Shown: positions 1-8,181 of the stretch, piece by piece | Layout of the letters: each line of letters starts with the position of its first letter | Numbering within the stretch: position 1 is the stretch's first letter | The notes under the pieces: generated by a model | The model's database searches: none | What the model was told of the DNA's origin: nothing | What the model saw: the letters and a program-made list of their open reading frames with translations, nothing else | Translations under genes and position numbers: made by a program | DNA from: Bacilli bacterium | GTDB taxonomy: Bacteria; Bacillota_I; Bacilli_A; RF39; UBA660 | DNA length: 64,000 nt | Direction: 5' to 3' | Assembly: GCA_017484065.1 (NCBI GenBank) | Contig: JAFUTX010000004.1 | Location: forward strand, 1-64,000

Positions 1-2
1 CG

Positions 3-80
3 CCATGTGAGTATTATGAATATATAACAACAGGAATATATCCACTAAAGGTAGGTATTAGTAAAAAACCTTCTTCTTAA
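3..80 (+). CDS. 3' end of an unidentified CDS (partial)
   Basis: An open frame enters from the left edge and stops at a TAA ending at 80. It encodes about 25 residues ending YPLKVGISKKPSS. I do not recognise the family. It may be the tail of a real gene or part of the decayed stretch that follows. Confidence 0.3.
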   Translation, partial: PCEYYEYITTGIYPLKVGISKKPSS

Positions 81-100
81 AATTAAAAAATGTCCTTGAC

Positions 101-238
101 AAAGGGTACAGTTTAGAACAAGAAAAAGTTGAAATAGCTAAGAATTTATTGAATTTAGGTCAAACAAAGGAATTTATATCTCAAGCTACAGGTTTATCTA
201 TCGAAGAAATAGATAAAATAGAGTTAGAACAAGAATAA
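101..238 (+). pseudogene. C-terminal remnant of an Rpn/PD-(D/E)XK transposase-family nuclease
   Basis: The frame ending at the TAA at 236-238 reads LEQEKVEIAKNLLNLGQTK, then a tail with QATGLSIEEIDKI. This is the typical C-terminal helical tail of Rpn (recombination-promoting nuclease / putative transposase) family proteins. It has no start codon, no ribosome binding site and no N-terminal nuclease domain, and the same frame has a stop at 62-64. I read it as a degraded 3' fragment. These genes are multicopy and often fragmented in gut Bacillota and Bacteroidota. Confidence 0.55.
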
Positions 239-293
239 GATATTTTACTATATCTTATTTTTTCTATTTTTTTTGTGTTTTCGTTTAAAACAC

Positions 294-322
294 TTTACTT
301 ACAAACAAAAATTTGCTATACT
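294..322 (+). promoter_or_regulatory. Sigma-A-like promoter of rpsF operon
   Basis: TTTACT (294-299), a 17-bp spacer and TATACT (317-322) lie about 68 bp upstream of rpsF, a good housekeeping promoter match. Confidence 0.6.
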
Positions 323-328
323 ACCAAC

Positions 329-380
329 GAGTATTTTAAATACTCCTTGCTTCTTTTTGAAGCCAATAGACCATAAGGAG
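329..380 (+). promoter_or_regulatory. Structured rpsF leader (candidate S6:S18 autoregulatory RNA)
   Basis: Two consecutive small hairpins occupy the leader: GAGTATT/AATACTC (329-345) and GCTTC-TTTTT-GAAGC (349-363), followed by CCATAAGGAGG. In many bacteria the S6:S18 dimer binds the rpsF leader. Position and structure fit, but I cannot confirm the consensus by eye. Confidence 0.35.
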
Positions 381-389
381 GTGTAATGA

Positions 390-680
390 ATGAGAAATTA
401 TGAAATTATGTTTATTGTTAAAGCAACAATGGAAAGTGACCAAGTAAAAGCAACAGCTGACAAATTACAAGGAATAATCACTGAATATAATTCTAAAGTA
501 ATCGAATTCAAAGAATTAGGTGAAAAGAAATTAGCTTATAAAATAAACAATGAAACTAATGGATATTACTTCGTTATGAAAGTTGAAGCTAGTATTGAAG
601 CTATTAACGAATTTAACAGAAGAAGTGCATTAGATGAAAGCGTAATAAGAACTTTAGTTATCAAATTAGATGAGGAGTAA
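390..680 (+). CDS. rpsF: 30S ribosomal protein S6
   Basis: Encodes a 96-residue S6 protein that pairs with S18 on the platform of the small ribosomal subunit. It opens MRNYEIMFIVKATME and has the S6 core GEKKLAYKINNETNGYYFVM at about residues 43-62. The length is normal for the family. The start is fixed by AAGGAGGTG seven bases upstream. It is the first gene of the conserved rpsF-ssb-rpsR operon; its stop and the ssb ribosome binding site overlap (GAGGAG), so translation is probably coupled. Confidence 0.97.
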   Translation: MRNYEIMFIVKATMESDQVKATADKLQGIITEYNSKVIEFKELGEKKLAYKINNETNGYYFVMKVEASIEAINEFNRRSALDESVIRTLVIKLDEE

Positions 681-683
681 AAA

Positions 684-1151
684 ATGAATAAAGTTATTTT
701 AATTGGACGTCTTACAAAAGACCCAGAACTACGTACAACTGGTACAGGAACAAGCGTTGCTACATTTACGTTAGCGGTTAATCGTCCTTTCACTGACCAA
801 TCAGGAGAAAGAACAGCAGATTTTATTAATTGTGTAGTATGGCGTAAGCAAGCAGAAAATATGTCTAGATATACATCTAAAGGTAGTCAAGTAGCAGTTG
901 AAGGAAGAATTCAAACAAGAAGTTATGATGCTCAAGATGGCTCAAAACGTTATGTAACAGAAATAATCTGTGATAATGTTTCATTCTTATCATCTAATAG
1001 AGATAATTCAAACTCATCAAATTCATTTGGTGGCAATACAAACGATTTTGGTAATATGAACCAAGATATTGTAACAACAGATGTAAGTGAAGATCCATTT
1101 AAAGATTTTGGCGAAGAAATCTCATTAAGTGATGACGACTTACCATTTTAA
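684..1151 (+). CDS. ssb: Single-stranded DNA-binding protein
   Basis: 155-residue SSB that coats single-stranded DNA in replication, repair and recombination. The N-terminal OB fold (about 1-105) includes the family signature MNKVILIGRLTKDPELR and DFINCVVWRKQAENMSRY. A low-complexity Asn/Ser-rich linker follows. The acidic C-terminal tip SLSDDDLPF is the peptide that recruits partner proteins such as PriA and RecO. Its position between rpsF and rpsR is the standard Bacillota arrangement; it starts three bases after the rpsF stop. Confidence 0.97.
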   Translation: MNKVILIGRLTKDPELRTTGTGTSVATFTLAVNRPFTDQSGERTADFINCVVWRKQAENMSRYTSKGSQVAVEGRIQTRSYDAQDGSKRYVTEIICDNVSFLSSNRDNSNSSNSFGGNTNDFGNMNQDIVTTDVSEDPFKDFGEEISLSDDDLPF

Positions 1152-1167
1152 AAAGGAGGAATAACCG

Positions 1168-1383
1168 ATGGCAGAATTTCATCGTAAGAAGAAAAAAGTA
1201 TGTCAAATGTGTGCTGGAAAAAGCGTTGATTATAAAGACGTTAATATAATTACTAAATATATTAACGAAAAAGGTAAAATCTTACCTAGACGTATGACTG
1301 GTACTTGTGCAAGACATCAAAGACATGTTGCAAGACAAGTTAAATATGCACGTTTTATGGCATTAATACCATTTACAAAATAA
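1168..1383 (+). CDS. rpsR: 30S ribosomal protein S18
   Basis: 71-residue S18, the partner of S6 in the small subunit. It contains the conserved ILPRRMTGTCARHQRHVARQ stretch and a CQMCAGK segment near the N-terminus that may be a zinc-binding remnant. AAAAAGGAGG precedes the ATG. Last gene of the operon; a hairpin terminator follows. Confidence 0.97.
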   Translation: MAEFHRKKKKVCQMCAGKSVDYKDVNIITKYINEKGKILPRRMTGTCARHQRHVARQVKYARFMALIPFTK

Positions 1384-1402
1384 TTAATTTATAAAAACAA
1401 AA

Positions 1403-1437
1403 AATCAGTTTTAAACAACTGGTTCTTTTTTTTAGTT
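1403..1437. terminator. Bidirectional terminator, rpsR / HTH gene
   Basis: Stem CAGTT(1406-1410)/AACTG(1417-1421), extended by A-T and G-T pairs, with a T-run on the plus strand and an A-run upstream that serves the minus strand. It separates convergent genes. Confidence 0.65.
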
Positions 1438-1714
1438 AATTTTTAGTTCTCTCGTCAATCCTTGAAAAATTAGTAATATGCTTTTTATTAAATTTAACTA
1501 AATCTTCTGATTTTATATTAGTTTTCTTATCGTATTCATTAATTCTTATAGCAAATTTATCTATTGTAGATGTTTTAACATCTACTTTATTATTTTCAAT
1601 TTGGTTTAAATAAGAAAGAGTTGTACCTAGTACCTCTGCAAATTTCTCTTGGGATAAGTTATATTTTTTTCGATAATATTTTAAGTTGATTGCTAGAGTT
1701 TCACATAATTTCAT
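1436..1714 (-). CDS. Small XRE-family HTH transcriptional regulator
   Basis: 92-residue Cro/CI-type DNA-binding protein. The HTH reads LKYYRKKYNLSQEKFAEVLG then TTLSYLNQIENNKVDVKTST, matching the HTH_3 fold (about residues 8-62). A short basic tail follows. I place the start at the internal ATG (1714) because AGGAG lies nine bases upstream; a longer frame extends to 1768 without a ribosome binding site. It is convergent with rpsR. Target unknown; it could regulate the surface-protein gene that diverges from it. Confidence 0.75.
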   Translation of the reverse strand: MKLCETLAINLKYYRKKYNLSQEKFAEVLGTTLSYLNQIENNKVDVKTSTIDKFAIRINEYDKKTNIKSEDLVKFNKKHITNFSRIDERTKN

Positions 1715-1880
1715 AACTATATCTCCTATCTCTAATTTCAAGATTATTGTATCTTTTAGATAGTGCAAAGTCTTTACTAATAAAACGAAAGGAAATTATA
1801 GACAAATTATGGTTAATAATATATAATGTAATCTATAAGATAGGTATGTACATTGTTAAATTATGAGAGGTTGATAGGCT

Positions 1881-3116
1881 ATGTATCCAATAAGAGGTAA
1901 GAATTTATATTTAAAGAAGAAAAGAAATAATAAAGTAATAGTAAGTACAATAATAATAGCAATACTAGTAATAGTAATAAGTAGCTATAGTTATGCATTG
2001 TGGAGTACCAGTGATAAACAAGAAGGATATAATCAAGTTAGTATCGGTTGTTTAGATTTGAGTGTAGAAGATAACAAACCAATAAACTTGGTTAATGCTT
2101 ATCAATTAAGTGATAATGAAGCCCTAGAACAAGTACCATATACATTTAAAGTAACTAATAATTGTAATACTACTGAATATGTAAGTATTCAATTAGATAT
2201 GAAAAGTAGTAATACATTATCAACAAATAATTTAAGGGCTTCTTTAACTAAAGATAATAATTATGTAGTATGGCCATCTACTATAAGCGAGTTAGAAGAT
2301 AGTAATAATATAAATGTAGATGGATATAATACTGCTAAGAAATTAGAGATAGAAAAGATAGATGGAAACACTACCAAAGAATATAACCTATATTTATGGA
2401 TAGATGAAGATACTCCTTATGAACAAATTAATAATAAAACATTTGAAAGTAAGATAGAAATAGTAAATACAGAAGCACCCGAAAATAGTAATCCAACTAA
2501 ATGGCATATAACATATGATTTAGATGGAGGAACATTAACTAAAATAAATAGAACAGAATATGATGAAAATGATATTAATTTCACATTAAGTACTCCAACT
2601 AAAGAAGGATATACCTTTGCTGGGTGGAGTGGTGGTAAGAATTTATTTGATGAAGAAACAATATTAATGTCAATAGAAGATGCTATTTATGAAAATGATT
2701 ATTATGTGTTAAACTATTGGAATACATCGATAAAATATGAAAATGGCGTTGATATTATTAGAAATATAAAACCCAATCAACAATATGTGATTAGTTTTAA
2801 GGGACATATTACTGATGAAAGGTATTACTTAAGAGTACATTATGCTGATGGCTCATATTTTACTACTGGAATAAATTCTAAGGAAGATAGCGAATATATA
2901 TTTATAACGTCTATCGATAAAAATGTAAGCTATTTTGCTCTTTCATATAGTAACAATGGAATTGATAATTTTGCTTATATAAAATATATTCAAATAGAAG
3001 AAGGAACAGAAGCTACCACTTATGAACCTTATATAAATAATCAAAAAACAGTAGTAATTCCTAAAGGAAGTACAGGTAATAGAACTTATACCGCCAACTG
3101 GATAGCAAATAATTAA
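1881..3116 (+). CDS. TasA-like surface protein with InlB B-repeat
   Basis: 411-residue exported protein. The N-terminus is a basic patch plus one membrane helix (about 19-38) ending SSYSYALWSTSD, resembling the signal of TasA/camelysin-type, SipW-processed proteins. Residues 45-190 resemble a TasA-like beta domain (VTNNCNTTEYVSIQ, LYLWIDEDTPYEQ). A Listeria-Bacteroides InlB B-repeat (TYDLDGG at about 214, TKEGYTFAGWSGGK at about 239-252) follows, interrupted by an inserted beta region, and the repeat closes at the C-terminus with TYTANW. No LPxTG motif is seen, so anchoring is probably through the N-terminal helix. No strong ribosome binding site is visible. Related N-terminal modules occur in the gene starting at 63323. 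Confidence 0.7.
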   Translation: MYPIRGKNLYLKKKRNNKVIVSTIIIAILVIVISSYSYALWSTSDKQEGYNQVSIGCLDLSVEDNKPINLVNAYQLSDNEALEQVPYTFKVTNNCNTTEYVSIQLDMKSSNTLSTNNLRASLTKDNNYVVWPSTISELEDSNNINVDGYNTAKKLEIEKIDGNTTKEYNLYLWIDEDTPYEQINNKTFESKIEIVNTEAPENSNPTKWHITYDLDGGTLTKINRTEYDENDINFTLSTPTKEGYTFAGWSGGKNLFDEETILMSIEDAIYENDYYVLNYWNTSIKYENGVDIIRNIKPNQQYVISFKGHITDERYYLRVHYADGSYFTTGINSKEDSEYIFITSIDKNVSYFALSYSNNGIDNFAYIKYIQIEEGTEATTYEPYINNQKTVVIPKGSTGNRTYTANWIANN

Positions 3117-3146
3117 CAAAAAATACCAATTTACTAACATTTAATA

Positions 3147-3175
3147 TTGCTTAACACAAAATATCTTGTTATAAT
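3147..3175 (+). promoter_or_regulatory. Promoter of the TetR-family gene
   Basis: TTGCTT (3147-3152), 17 bp, TATAAT (3170-3175). Partial inverted copies of ATTTACTA/TAGTAAAT flank the promoter (about 3129-3200), as expected for an autoregulatory operator, though the match is imperfect. Confidence 0.55.
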
Positions 3176-3224
3176 AATAACATAAGTTACCGTAGTAAAT
3201 AGCAATGTAAATGAGGTGATATTT

Positions 3225-3800
3225 GTGAAAGAAAAAAGTTTAGTAACAAGAGAAGATATTGTCGCCGCAGTAATTAAAATGCTACATAAAGAAGGGTTTG
3301 AAAAAATTAATGCTCGTAGTGTAGCCAAAGAACTTAACATGTCAACCAAACCTATTTATCGTTTATATGATAGTATGGACGAACTAATAGAAGAGGTTGA
3401 AAAAACAGTTCATATCTTTTATGAAAACTATGTAGATAACCATATTGATAATAAAAATCCAGTAGCAACTATGTGTATTGCTCATGTTGAGTTTGCAGAA
3501 AAATACAAAAATTACTTTAAAAGATTATTTCTAGCTAAAAACTTATCATGGAATAAACTAGATGATATTTTAAATGAAAAATTAAATCAATCAATTGTAG
3601 TAAATATGGTAAATAAACATGGCTTTACATTTAAAGATGCCAAAGAGTTCTTTACTGATATGTGGTTATATACCAATGGCTTAGCAACAACTATGGCTAC
3701 TAACGATATAAAAATAACAAAAGAAGAAATAGCAAACCAAGTAGATCATATCTATAAAATATTGATTACTAAATACGAAAATACTAAACAAAATGTTTAA
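3225..3800 (+). CDS. TetR/AcrR-family transcriptional regulator
   Basis: 191-residue TetR-type regulator. The N-terminal HTH (about residues 5-50) reads VTREDIVAAVIKMLHKEGF then INARSVAKELNMSTKPIYR, followed by an alpha-helical ligand and dimerisation domain. I choose GTG at 3225 because GAGGTG lies six bases upstream; the upstream GTG at 3216 falls inside that ribosome binding site. The downstream thioredoxin-like gene starts 37 bp later with its own extended -10, so it may be a target. Ligand unknown. Confidence 0.85.
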   Translation: MKEKSLVTREDIVAAVIKMLHKEGFEKINARSVAKELNMSTKPIYRLYDSMDELIEEVEKTVHIFYENYVDNHIDNKNPVATMCIAHVEFAEKYKNYFKRLFLAKNLSWNKLDDILNEKLNQSIVVNMVNKHGFTFKDAKEFFTDMWLYTNGLATTMATNDIKITKEEIANQVDHIYKILITKYENTKQNV

Positions 3801-3805
3801 TTTAT

Positions 3806-3813
3806 GCTATAAT
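3806..3813 (+). promoter_or_regulatory. Extended -10 promoter for thioredoxin-like gene
   Basis: TGCTATAAT, an extended -10, lies 25 bases before the ATG at 3838, so the gene can be transcribed separately from tetR. Confidence 0.5.
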
Positions 3814-3837
3814 GTAAACCAAGGAGGAGTTTTTTTG

Positions 3838-4437
3838 ATGAAAAAAGTTAAATATTTAATTATTGCTGTAATATGTGCATTATGTTTAGTACCAAATTTA
3901 GTATCAGCTAAAAGTGATAAAGTAACTGTATATATGTTCCGTGGAGATGGATGCGGATATTGCAAGAAAGCTATTGCATACTTTAGAGAATTAGCTGAAG
4001 ATAAAGATTACAAAGATAAATTTGAATTAAAAACATATGAAGTATGGAACAACACAAATAATAGTAAATTAATGGCTGCTGTAGCAGACAAATTAGGTGA
4101 AGAAGTTAATGGAGTTCCATTTATTATAATTGGTGAAAAAACATTTGGTGGATATGCAGAATCATTTAATTCAGAAATAGAAAAAGCTATTGATGATAAC
4201 TATGGAAGTAAAGATTATACAGATGTAGTAGCTAAAACAATTAAAGATAGCAATTATGAAGAAAAAGTAGAAATGACTACATTAAGTGATATTAAAGAAG
4301 ATACTACTTCAAATGAAACATCAAATACAAATTCAAGTGAAGAAAAAGATGAAGAATCTAATACTGGTGTAATCATTGGTATTGCTTGTATCGTAATTGG
4401 TGGTTTAGCTGCATTAATCTATGTATCACGTTCATAA
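3838..4437 (+). CDS. Membrane-anchored thioredoxin-like protein
   Basis: 199 residues. A signal peptide (about 1-24, ending LVSA) leads to a thioredoxin-fold domain with a CGYC redox motif at residues 39-42 and a NGVPFIII segment supplying the cis-Pro. An acidic Ser/Glu/Thr-rich linker and a C-terminal membrane helix (about 178-196) follow. It is likely an extracytoplasmic thiol-disulfide oxidoreductase tethered to the membrane by its C-terminus. I chose the ATG at 3838 because AAGGAGGAG sits just upstream. Substrate unknown. Confidence 0.8.
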   Translation: MKKVKYLIIAVICALCLVPNLVSAKSDKVTVYMFRGDGCGYCKKAIAYFRELAEDKDYKDKFELKTYEVWNNTNNSKLMAAVADKLGEEVNGVPFIIIGEKTFGGYAESFNSEIEKAIDDNYGSKDYTDVVAKTIKDSNYEEKVEMTTLSDIKEDTTSNETSNTNSSEEKDEESNTGVIIGIACIVIGGLAALIYVSRS

Positions 4438-4452
4438 TTAAATAAGTATTTT

Positions 4453-4477
4453 AGAGGTTAATTAAACCTCTTTTTTT
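4453..4477 (+). terminator. Terminator after thioredoxin-like gene
   Basis: AGAGGTT/AACCTCT stem (4453-4471) with an AATTA loop followed by a run of T. Confidence 0.85.
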
Positions 4478-4583
4478 GTGCTCAAATACTTGCAAAATAT
4501 GTCGGAATTAGTCGACCGATTTTTGTTGAACAAGTAACTTTAAAATGATAAATTATAAATGTATTAGGAAAGAGGTGTTAACA

Positions 4584-4805
4584 GTGTTAGGACGTGTCAA
4601 ATGGTTTAATAATGACAAAGGATATGGCTTTATCAATTATGACAATTTAGAAGATATCTTCGTACATTATTCAGCAATTAATAAAGTTGGCTACAAAACC
4701 TTAAAAGAAGGTGACCTAGTTAATTTTAAATTAATTGAAACAGCAAAGGGACTACAAGCAGTTGACGTAAGCGAGCAAAATAATGCAGTTACCTCAACAA
4801 TGTAG
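4584..4805 (+). CDS. csp: Cold-shock domain protein
   Basis: 73-residue single cold-shock domain, an RNA/ssDNA chaperone. It carries VKWFNNDKGYGFI (RNP1) and DIFVHYSAI (RNP2), with a short Asn/Thr-rich tail. The GTG at 4584 is chosen because AGAGGTG lies 7-13 bases upstream and MLGRVKWF is the usual Csp start; an in-frame ATG at 4545 would add a stretch with no homology. The leader contains TCGG/CCGA inverted repeats around GTCGAC (4502-4519), a possible cold-responsive structure or operator. Confidence 0.92.
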   Translation: MLGRVKWFNNDKGYGFINYDNLEDIFVHYSAINKVGYKTLKEGDLVNFKLIETAKGLQAVDVSEQNNAVTSTM

Positions 4806-4854
4806 TTTTTTTTAATGAAATGTGTTATAATGAACTCAGGAAGGTAGTGATATT

Positions 4855-5385
4855 ATGAAATTAAATATCCATGGTGATAAGATTGAAGTTACAGAAGCGA
4901 TTAAAGATCATATTGCTAAGAAGATAAGTAAGTTAGATAAATACTTAGAAAATGCGGATAATTATACAGCAAATATCTTAATCAAAACTAAAAACTTGAA
5001 TCAAACTATCGAAGTAACAATAGTTACTAAAAACTTCACATTAAGAGCTGAGGAAACAACATCTGACCTTTATGAAGCTGTTAATGAAGTAGTAGCTAAA
5101 CTAGAAAGACAAATTAGAAAGAATAAGACAAAAATATCTAGAAGATATAAAACAACAGTCGCTAGTGATTTTATGGAAATAGTTGCAGATGAACCAGAAG
5201 AACCTGAAACTAAAATAGAAAGACGTAAGACCATTGATTCTAAACCAATGGATGAAGAAGAGGCAATTTTACAATTAGAATTGATAAATCATGATTTCTT
5301 TGCATTCAAAAATATTGATGAAGATTGCGTATCAATAGTGTATAAAAGAAAAGATAAAGGCTACGGAATTATGAATATCAGATAA
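4855..5385 (+). CDS. hpf: Ribosome hibernation promoting factor, long form
   Basis: 176-residue HPF. The N-terminal RaiA/HPF domain (about 1-100) binds the 30S decoding region. The C-terminal domain (about 120-176, ending KDKGYGIMNIR) is the dimerisation module that drives 100S ribosome formation in long-form HPFs. GGAAGGTAG precedes the ATG. A TATAAT box lies in the short gap after csp. hpf directly upstream of secA is conserved in Bacillota. Confidence 0.95.
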   Translation: MKLNIHGDKIEVTEAIKDHIAKKISKLDKYLENADNYTANILIKTKNLNQTIEVTIVTKNFTLRAEETTSDLYEAVNEVVAKLERQIRKNKTKISRRYKTTVASDFMEIVADEPEEPETKIERRKTIDSKPMDEEEAILQLELINHDFFAFKNIDEDCVSIVYKRKDKGYGIMNIR

Positions 5386-5417
5386 AATTACGATAAAATC
5401 GCATAATTTACGCAAAT

Positions 5418-5440
5418 AAAGAGTGAAAACTCTTTTTTTT
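5418..5440 (+). terminator. Terminator between hpf and secA
   Basis: AGAGT-GAAA-ACTCT hairpin followed by nine T residues. Confidence 0.85.
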
Positions 5441-5472
5441 TATGTTAAAATAGTCTTTGGAGGGATTAAATA

Positions 5473-7959
5473 ATGGGATTTATAAGAAAACTATTAGATA
5501 GTGAATATAAAGAATTATCAAGATTTGAAAAATTAGCAAATCAAATCTTGGAACTTGAACCAGAAATGGCAAAGCTATCAGACGAAGAATTAAAAAACAA
5601 AACAATTGAATTTAAAGAACAACTCGAAAATGGTACTGACTTAGATGACTTAATAGTTCCAGCATTTGCAACAGTACGTGAAGCTGCTTACCGTGTCATT
5701 GGTGAGAAACCATTTTATGTTCAAGTATTAGGAGGATTAGCAATTCATTTTGGTAACATTGCTGAAATGAAAACAGGTGAAGGTAAAACTTTAACTGCAA
5801 CAATGCCTACATACTTAAATGCTTTAACAGGTAAAGGTGTTCATGTAGTAACTGTTAACGAATTCTTAGCAGAACGTGACTCTGAATGGATGGGTAACAT
5901 CTTTAGATTCTTAGGTTTAACAGTAGGATTAAACTTACGTGAAATATCTTCTAAACAAAAACAAGAAGTATATAATTGTGATATCACATATTCAACAAAT
6001 AATGAAATAGGATTTGACTACTTAAGGGATAATATGGTAGTTAGAAAAGAAGATAGAGTACAAAGACCTCTTAACTTCTGTATTGTCGATGAAGTAGACT
6101 CAATTTTAATTGATGAAGCTCGTACACCATTAATTATTTCAGGAGGACAAGTAGATTCTGGTTCTCAATATGTTGAAGCAGATAGAGCAGTAAAAACATT
6201 AGTTGAAGAAGAAGATTACACTGTTGATGAAAAAATAAAAACTGCATCATTAACAGAAGAAGGAAGTGCCAAATTAGAGCGTTACTTCCATTTAGAAAAC
6301 TTATATGATTTATCACATACATCACTAGTACATCATATCAATCAAGCTTTAAAAGCTAACTATGGATTTAAAAAAGATATTGATTATGTAGTAGATGATG
6401 ATAAGGTTATCATAGTTGACCAAAATACAGGTCGTTTAATGCATGGACGTCAATTCTCAGATGGATTACATCAAGCTTTAGAAGCAAAAGAAGGCGTTAC
6501 AATTAATGCCGAAACTAAAACAATGGCAACTATTACATTCCAAAACTTATTTAGAATGTATAATAAATTATCTGGTATGACAGGTACTGCTAAAACAGAA
6601 GAAGAAGAATTTAGAAATATCTATAACATGTACGTTATTAGAATACCTACTAATAAACCAGTTATTCGTGAAGATTTAGCTGACTTAGTATATTCTAATA
6701 AAGAAGGAAAATACAATGCTATAATCAAAACAATTAAGGAAATTCATTCAACTGGGCAACCAATATTAATTGGTACTATATCAGTAGAAGCTAACGAAGA
6801 GTTAAGTGCATTACTTAAAAAAGCTGGATTAAAGCACGAAGTATTAAATGCCAAAAACCATGAACGTGAAGCAGAAATTATTGCTAAAGCCGGAGAAAAA
6901 GATGCAATTACTCTAGCAACAAATATGGCTGGTCGTGGAACAGACATTAAATTAGGCGAAGGTGTTAAAGAACTAGGTGGTCTTTGTGTAATTGGTACTG
7001 AAAGACATGAATCTCGTCGTATTGATAACCAATTACGTGGTCGTGCAGGACGTCAAGGAGACCCTGGTATGAGTCAATTCTTCGTATCATTTGAAGATGA
7101 CTTAATGCGTCGTTTCGGAGCAGAAAGAGTAAAAACTTTACTTGAAAGTGCTGGTTTAACTGGTGATGCAGCAATCCGTAACAAAATGTTAACAAAGAGT
7201 ATTGAAACAGCACAAAAACGTGTTGAAGGCAATAACTATGATATACGTAAAAGCTTACTTGATTATGACAATGTAATGAATGAACAAAGAGAAATAATTT
7301 ATGCTCGTCGTAATGAAGTATTAGAATTAGATTCAATTCATGATCGTATTTTAGAAACATTCAGAAATACTATCTCAAATTTAGTTGATAGTCATATTGC
7401 ACCAGAAGGTTATATTACAGAAGATGATAAAAAAGAAATTATTGAAAATATTAATACTAATTTCTTAAAACACAACGAAGTAACATTCGAAGAAGTAGAA
7501 AACTTAAAAGATGCAGAATTAAAAGACTATATAACTAATTTAATTATTGAAGATTATGAAGAAAAAATGAAAGAAAATCCTAATCTTGATGAATTTGAAA
7601 AAGCAATTACATTAAGAATGATTGATACAAGTTGGGTTGATCATATGAGTGCTATGGAACACTTAAAAGAAGGTGTAGGACTTCGTGGTTATGGTCAAAT
7701 AAATCCAGTTCAAGCTTATACAATGGAAGGATTTGAACTATTTGAGGAATTATTAAATCAAATAGATAATAACATTGCTGTATTCTTACTTAAATCTAAC
7801 TTTAGAATTAATATTGTTAGAGAACAAACATTAAAAGAAGCAGGAACTAATGAAGATAAATCAAGAAAAACACAACCTATTAAAAGTAATAAAGTAGGTC
7901 GTAATGATCCATGCCCATGTGGCTCAGGTAAGAAGTACAAACAATGTCATGGAAAATAG
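5473..7959 (+). CDS. secA: Preprotein translocase ATPase SecA
   Basis: 828-residue SecA, the motor that pushes preproteins through SecYEG. Visible: Walker A GEGKT at about 102-106, the DEVD Walker B box at about 206, the MAGRGTDIKLG motif, and the QLRGRAGRQGDPG motif VI. The C-terminal SEC-C zinc site CPCGSGKKYKQCHG starts at about 814. TTTGGAGGG precedes the ATG. The last 44 bases are repeated imperfectly at 18317-18360: the 3' end was recombined by an integrated element that restored the frame. The fourth zinc ligand is His here and Cys in the right-hand remnant. Confidence 0.97.
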   Translation: MGFIRKLLDSEYKELSRFEKLANQILELEPEMAKLSDEELKNKTIEFKEQLENGTDLDDLIVPAFATVREAAYRVIGEKPFYVQVLGGLAIHFGNIAEMKTGEGKTLTATMPTYLNALTGKGVHVVTVNEFLAERDSEWMGNIFRFLGLTVGLNLREISSKQKQEVYNCDITYSTNNEIGFDYLRDNMVVRKEDRVQRPLNFCIVDEVDSILIDEARTPLIISGGQVDSGSQYVEADRAVKTLVEEEDYTVDEKIKTASLTEEGSAKLERYFHLENLYDLSHTSLVHHINQALKANYGFKKDIDYVVDDDKVIIVDQNTGRLMHGRQFSDGLHQALEAKEGVTINAETKTMATITFQNLFRMYNKLSGMTGTAKTEEEEFRNIYNMYVIRIPTNKPVIREDLADLVYSNKEGKYNAIIKTIKEIHSTGQPILIGTISVEANEELSALLKKAGLKHEVLNAKNHEREAEIIAKAGEKDAITLATNMAGRGTDIKLGEGVKELGGLCVIGTERHESRRIDNQLRGRAGRQGDPGMSQFFVSFEDDLMRRFGAERVKTLLESAGLTGDAAIRNKMLTKSIETAQKRVEGNNYDIRKSLLDYDNVMNEQREIIYARRNEVLELDSIHDRILETFRNTISNLVDSHIAPEGYITEDDKKEIIENINTNFLKHNEVTFEEVENLKDAELKDYITNLIIEDYEEKMKENPNLDEFEKAITLRMIDTSWVDHMSAMEHLKEGVGLRGYGQINPVQAYTMEGFELFEELLNQIDNNIAVFLLKSNFRINIVREQTLKEAGTNEDKSRKTQPIKSNKVGRNDPCPCGSGKKYKQCHGK
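7916..7959 (+). other. attL: secA 3' end, left attachment site
   Basis: The SEC-C coding end and TAG stop. CATGTGGCTCAGG (7916-7928), AAGAAGTA (7930-7937) and AAACAATGT (7939-7947) are shared exactly with 18317-18348, so the crossover probably fell in this stretch. Confidence 0.75.
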
Positions 7960-7988
7960 CCGTAAAATAAGGCTTTGAGAAAATTTAT

Positions 7989-8107
7989 GTGCACAAAAAA
8001 AGTGCCAAAATTCTCAAATGTGCACATTTTGTGCACATAAAAGTATAAAATATTCAAAATAATCTCTTTAAAACCTTATAAATAAAGGGATTACATAATG
8101 TGCACAT
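7989..8107 (+). repeat. Left arm-type integrase binding repeats (GTGCACAT)
   Basis: GTGCAC at 7989, a tandem pair GTGCACATTTTGTGCACAT at 8020-8038 (11-bp period) and GTGCACAT at 8100-8107. The tandem pair recurs exactly at 18166-18184. Position and period resemble the arm (DR2-type) sites of Tn916-like integrases. The 7960-8181 stretch holds no gene. Confidence 0.65.
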
Positions 8108-8181
8108 TTTTGTGAAATTATGAAACTAGCATATTGATTGCTAGTTTTTCTTTGCAAAAATAAGAAAGGACAGGGAACATT

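Noticed and set aside
6965-7360. Long minus-strand frame inside secA
   Set aside because: Cys/His/Leu-rich translation of antisense codons with no ribosome binding site; a shadow of secA. The same holds for the minus frames inside ftsX-type permease, helicase and dnaB-region genes.
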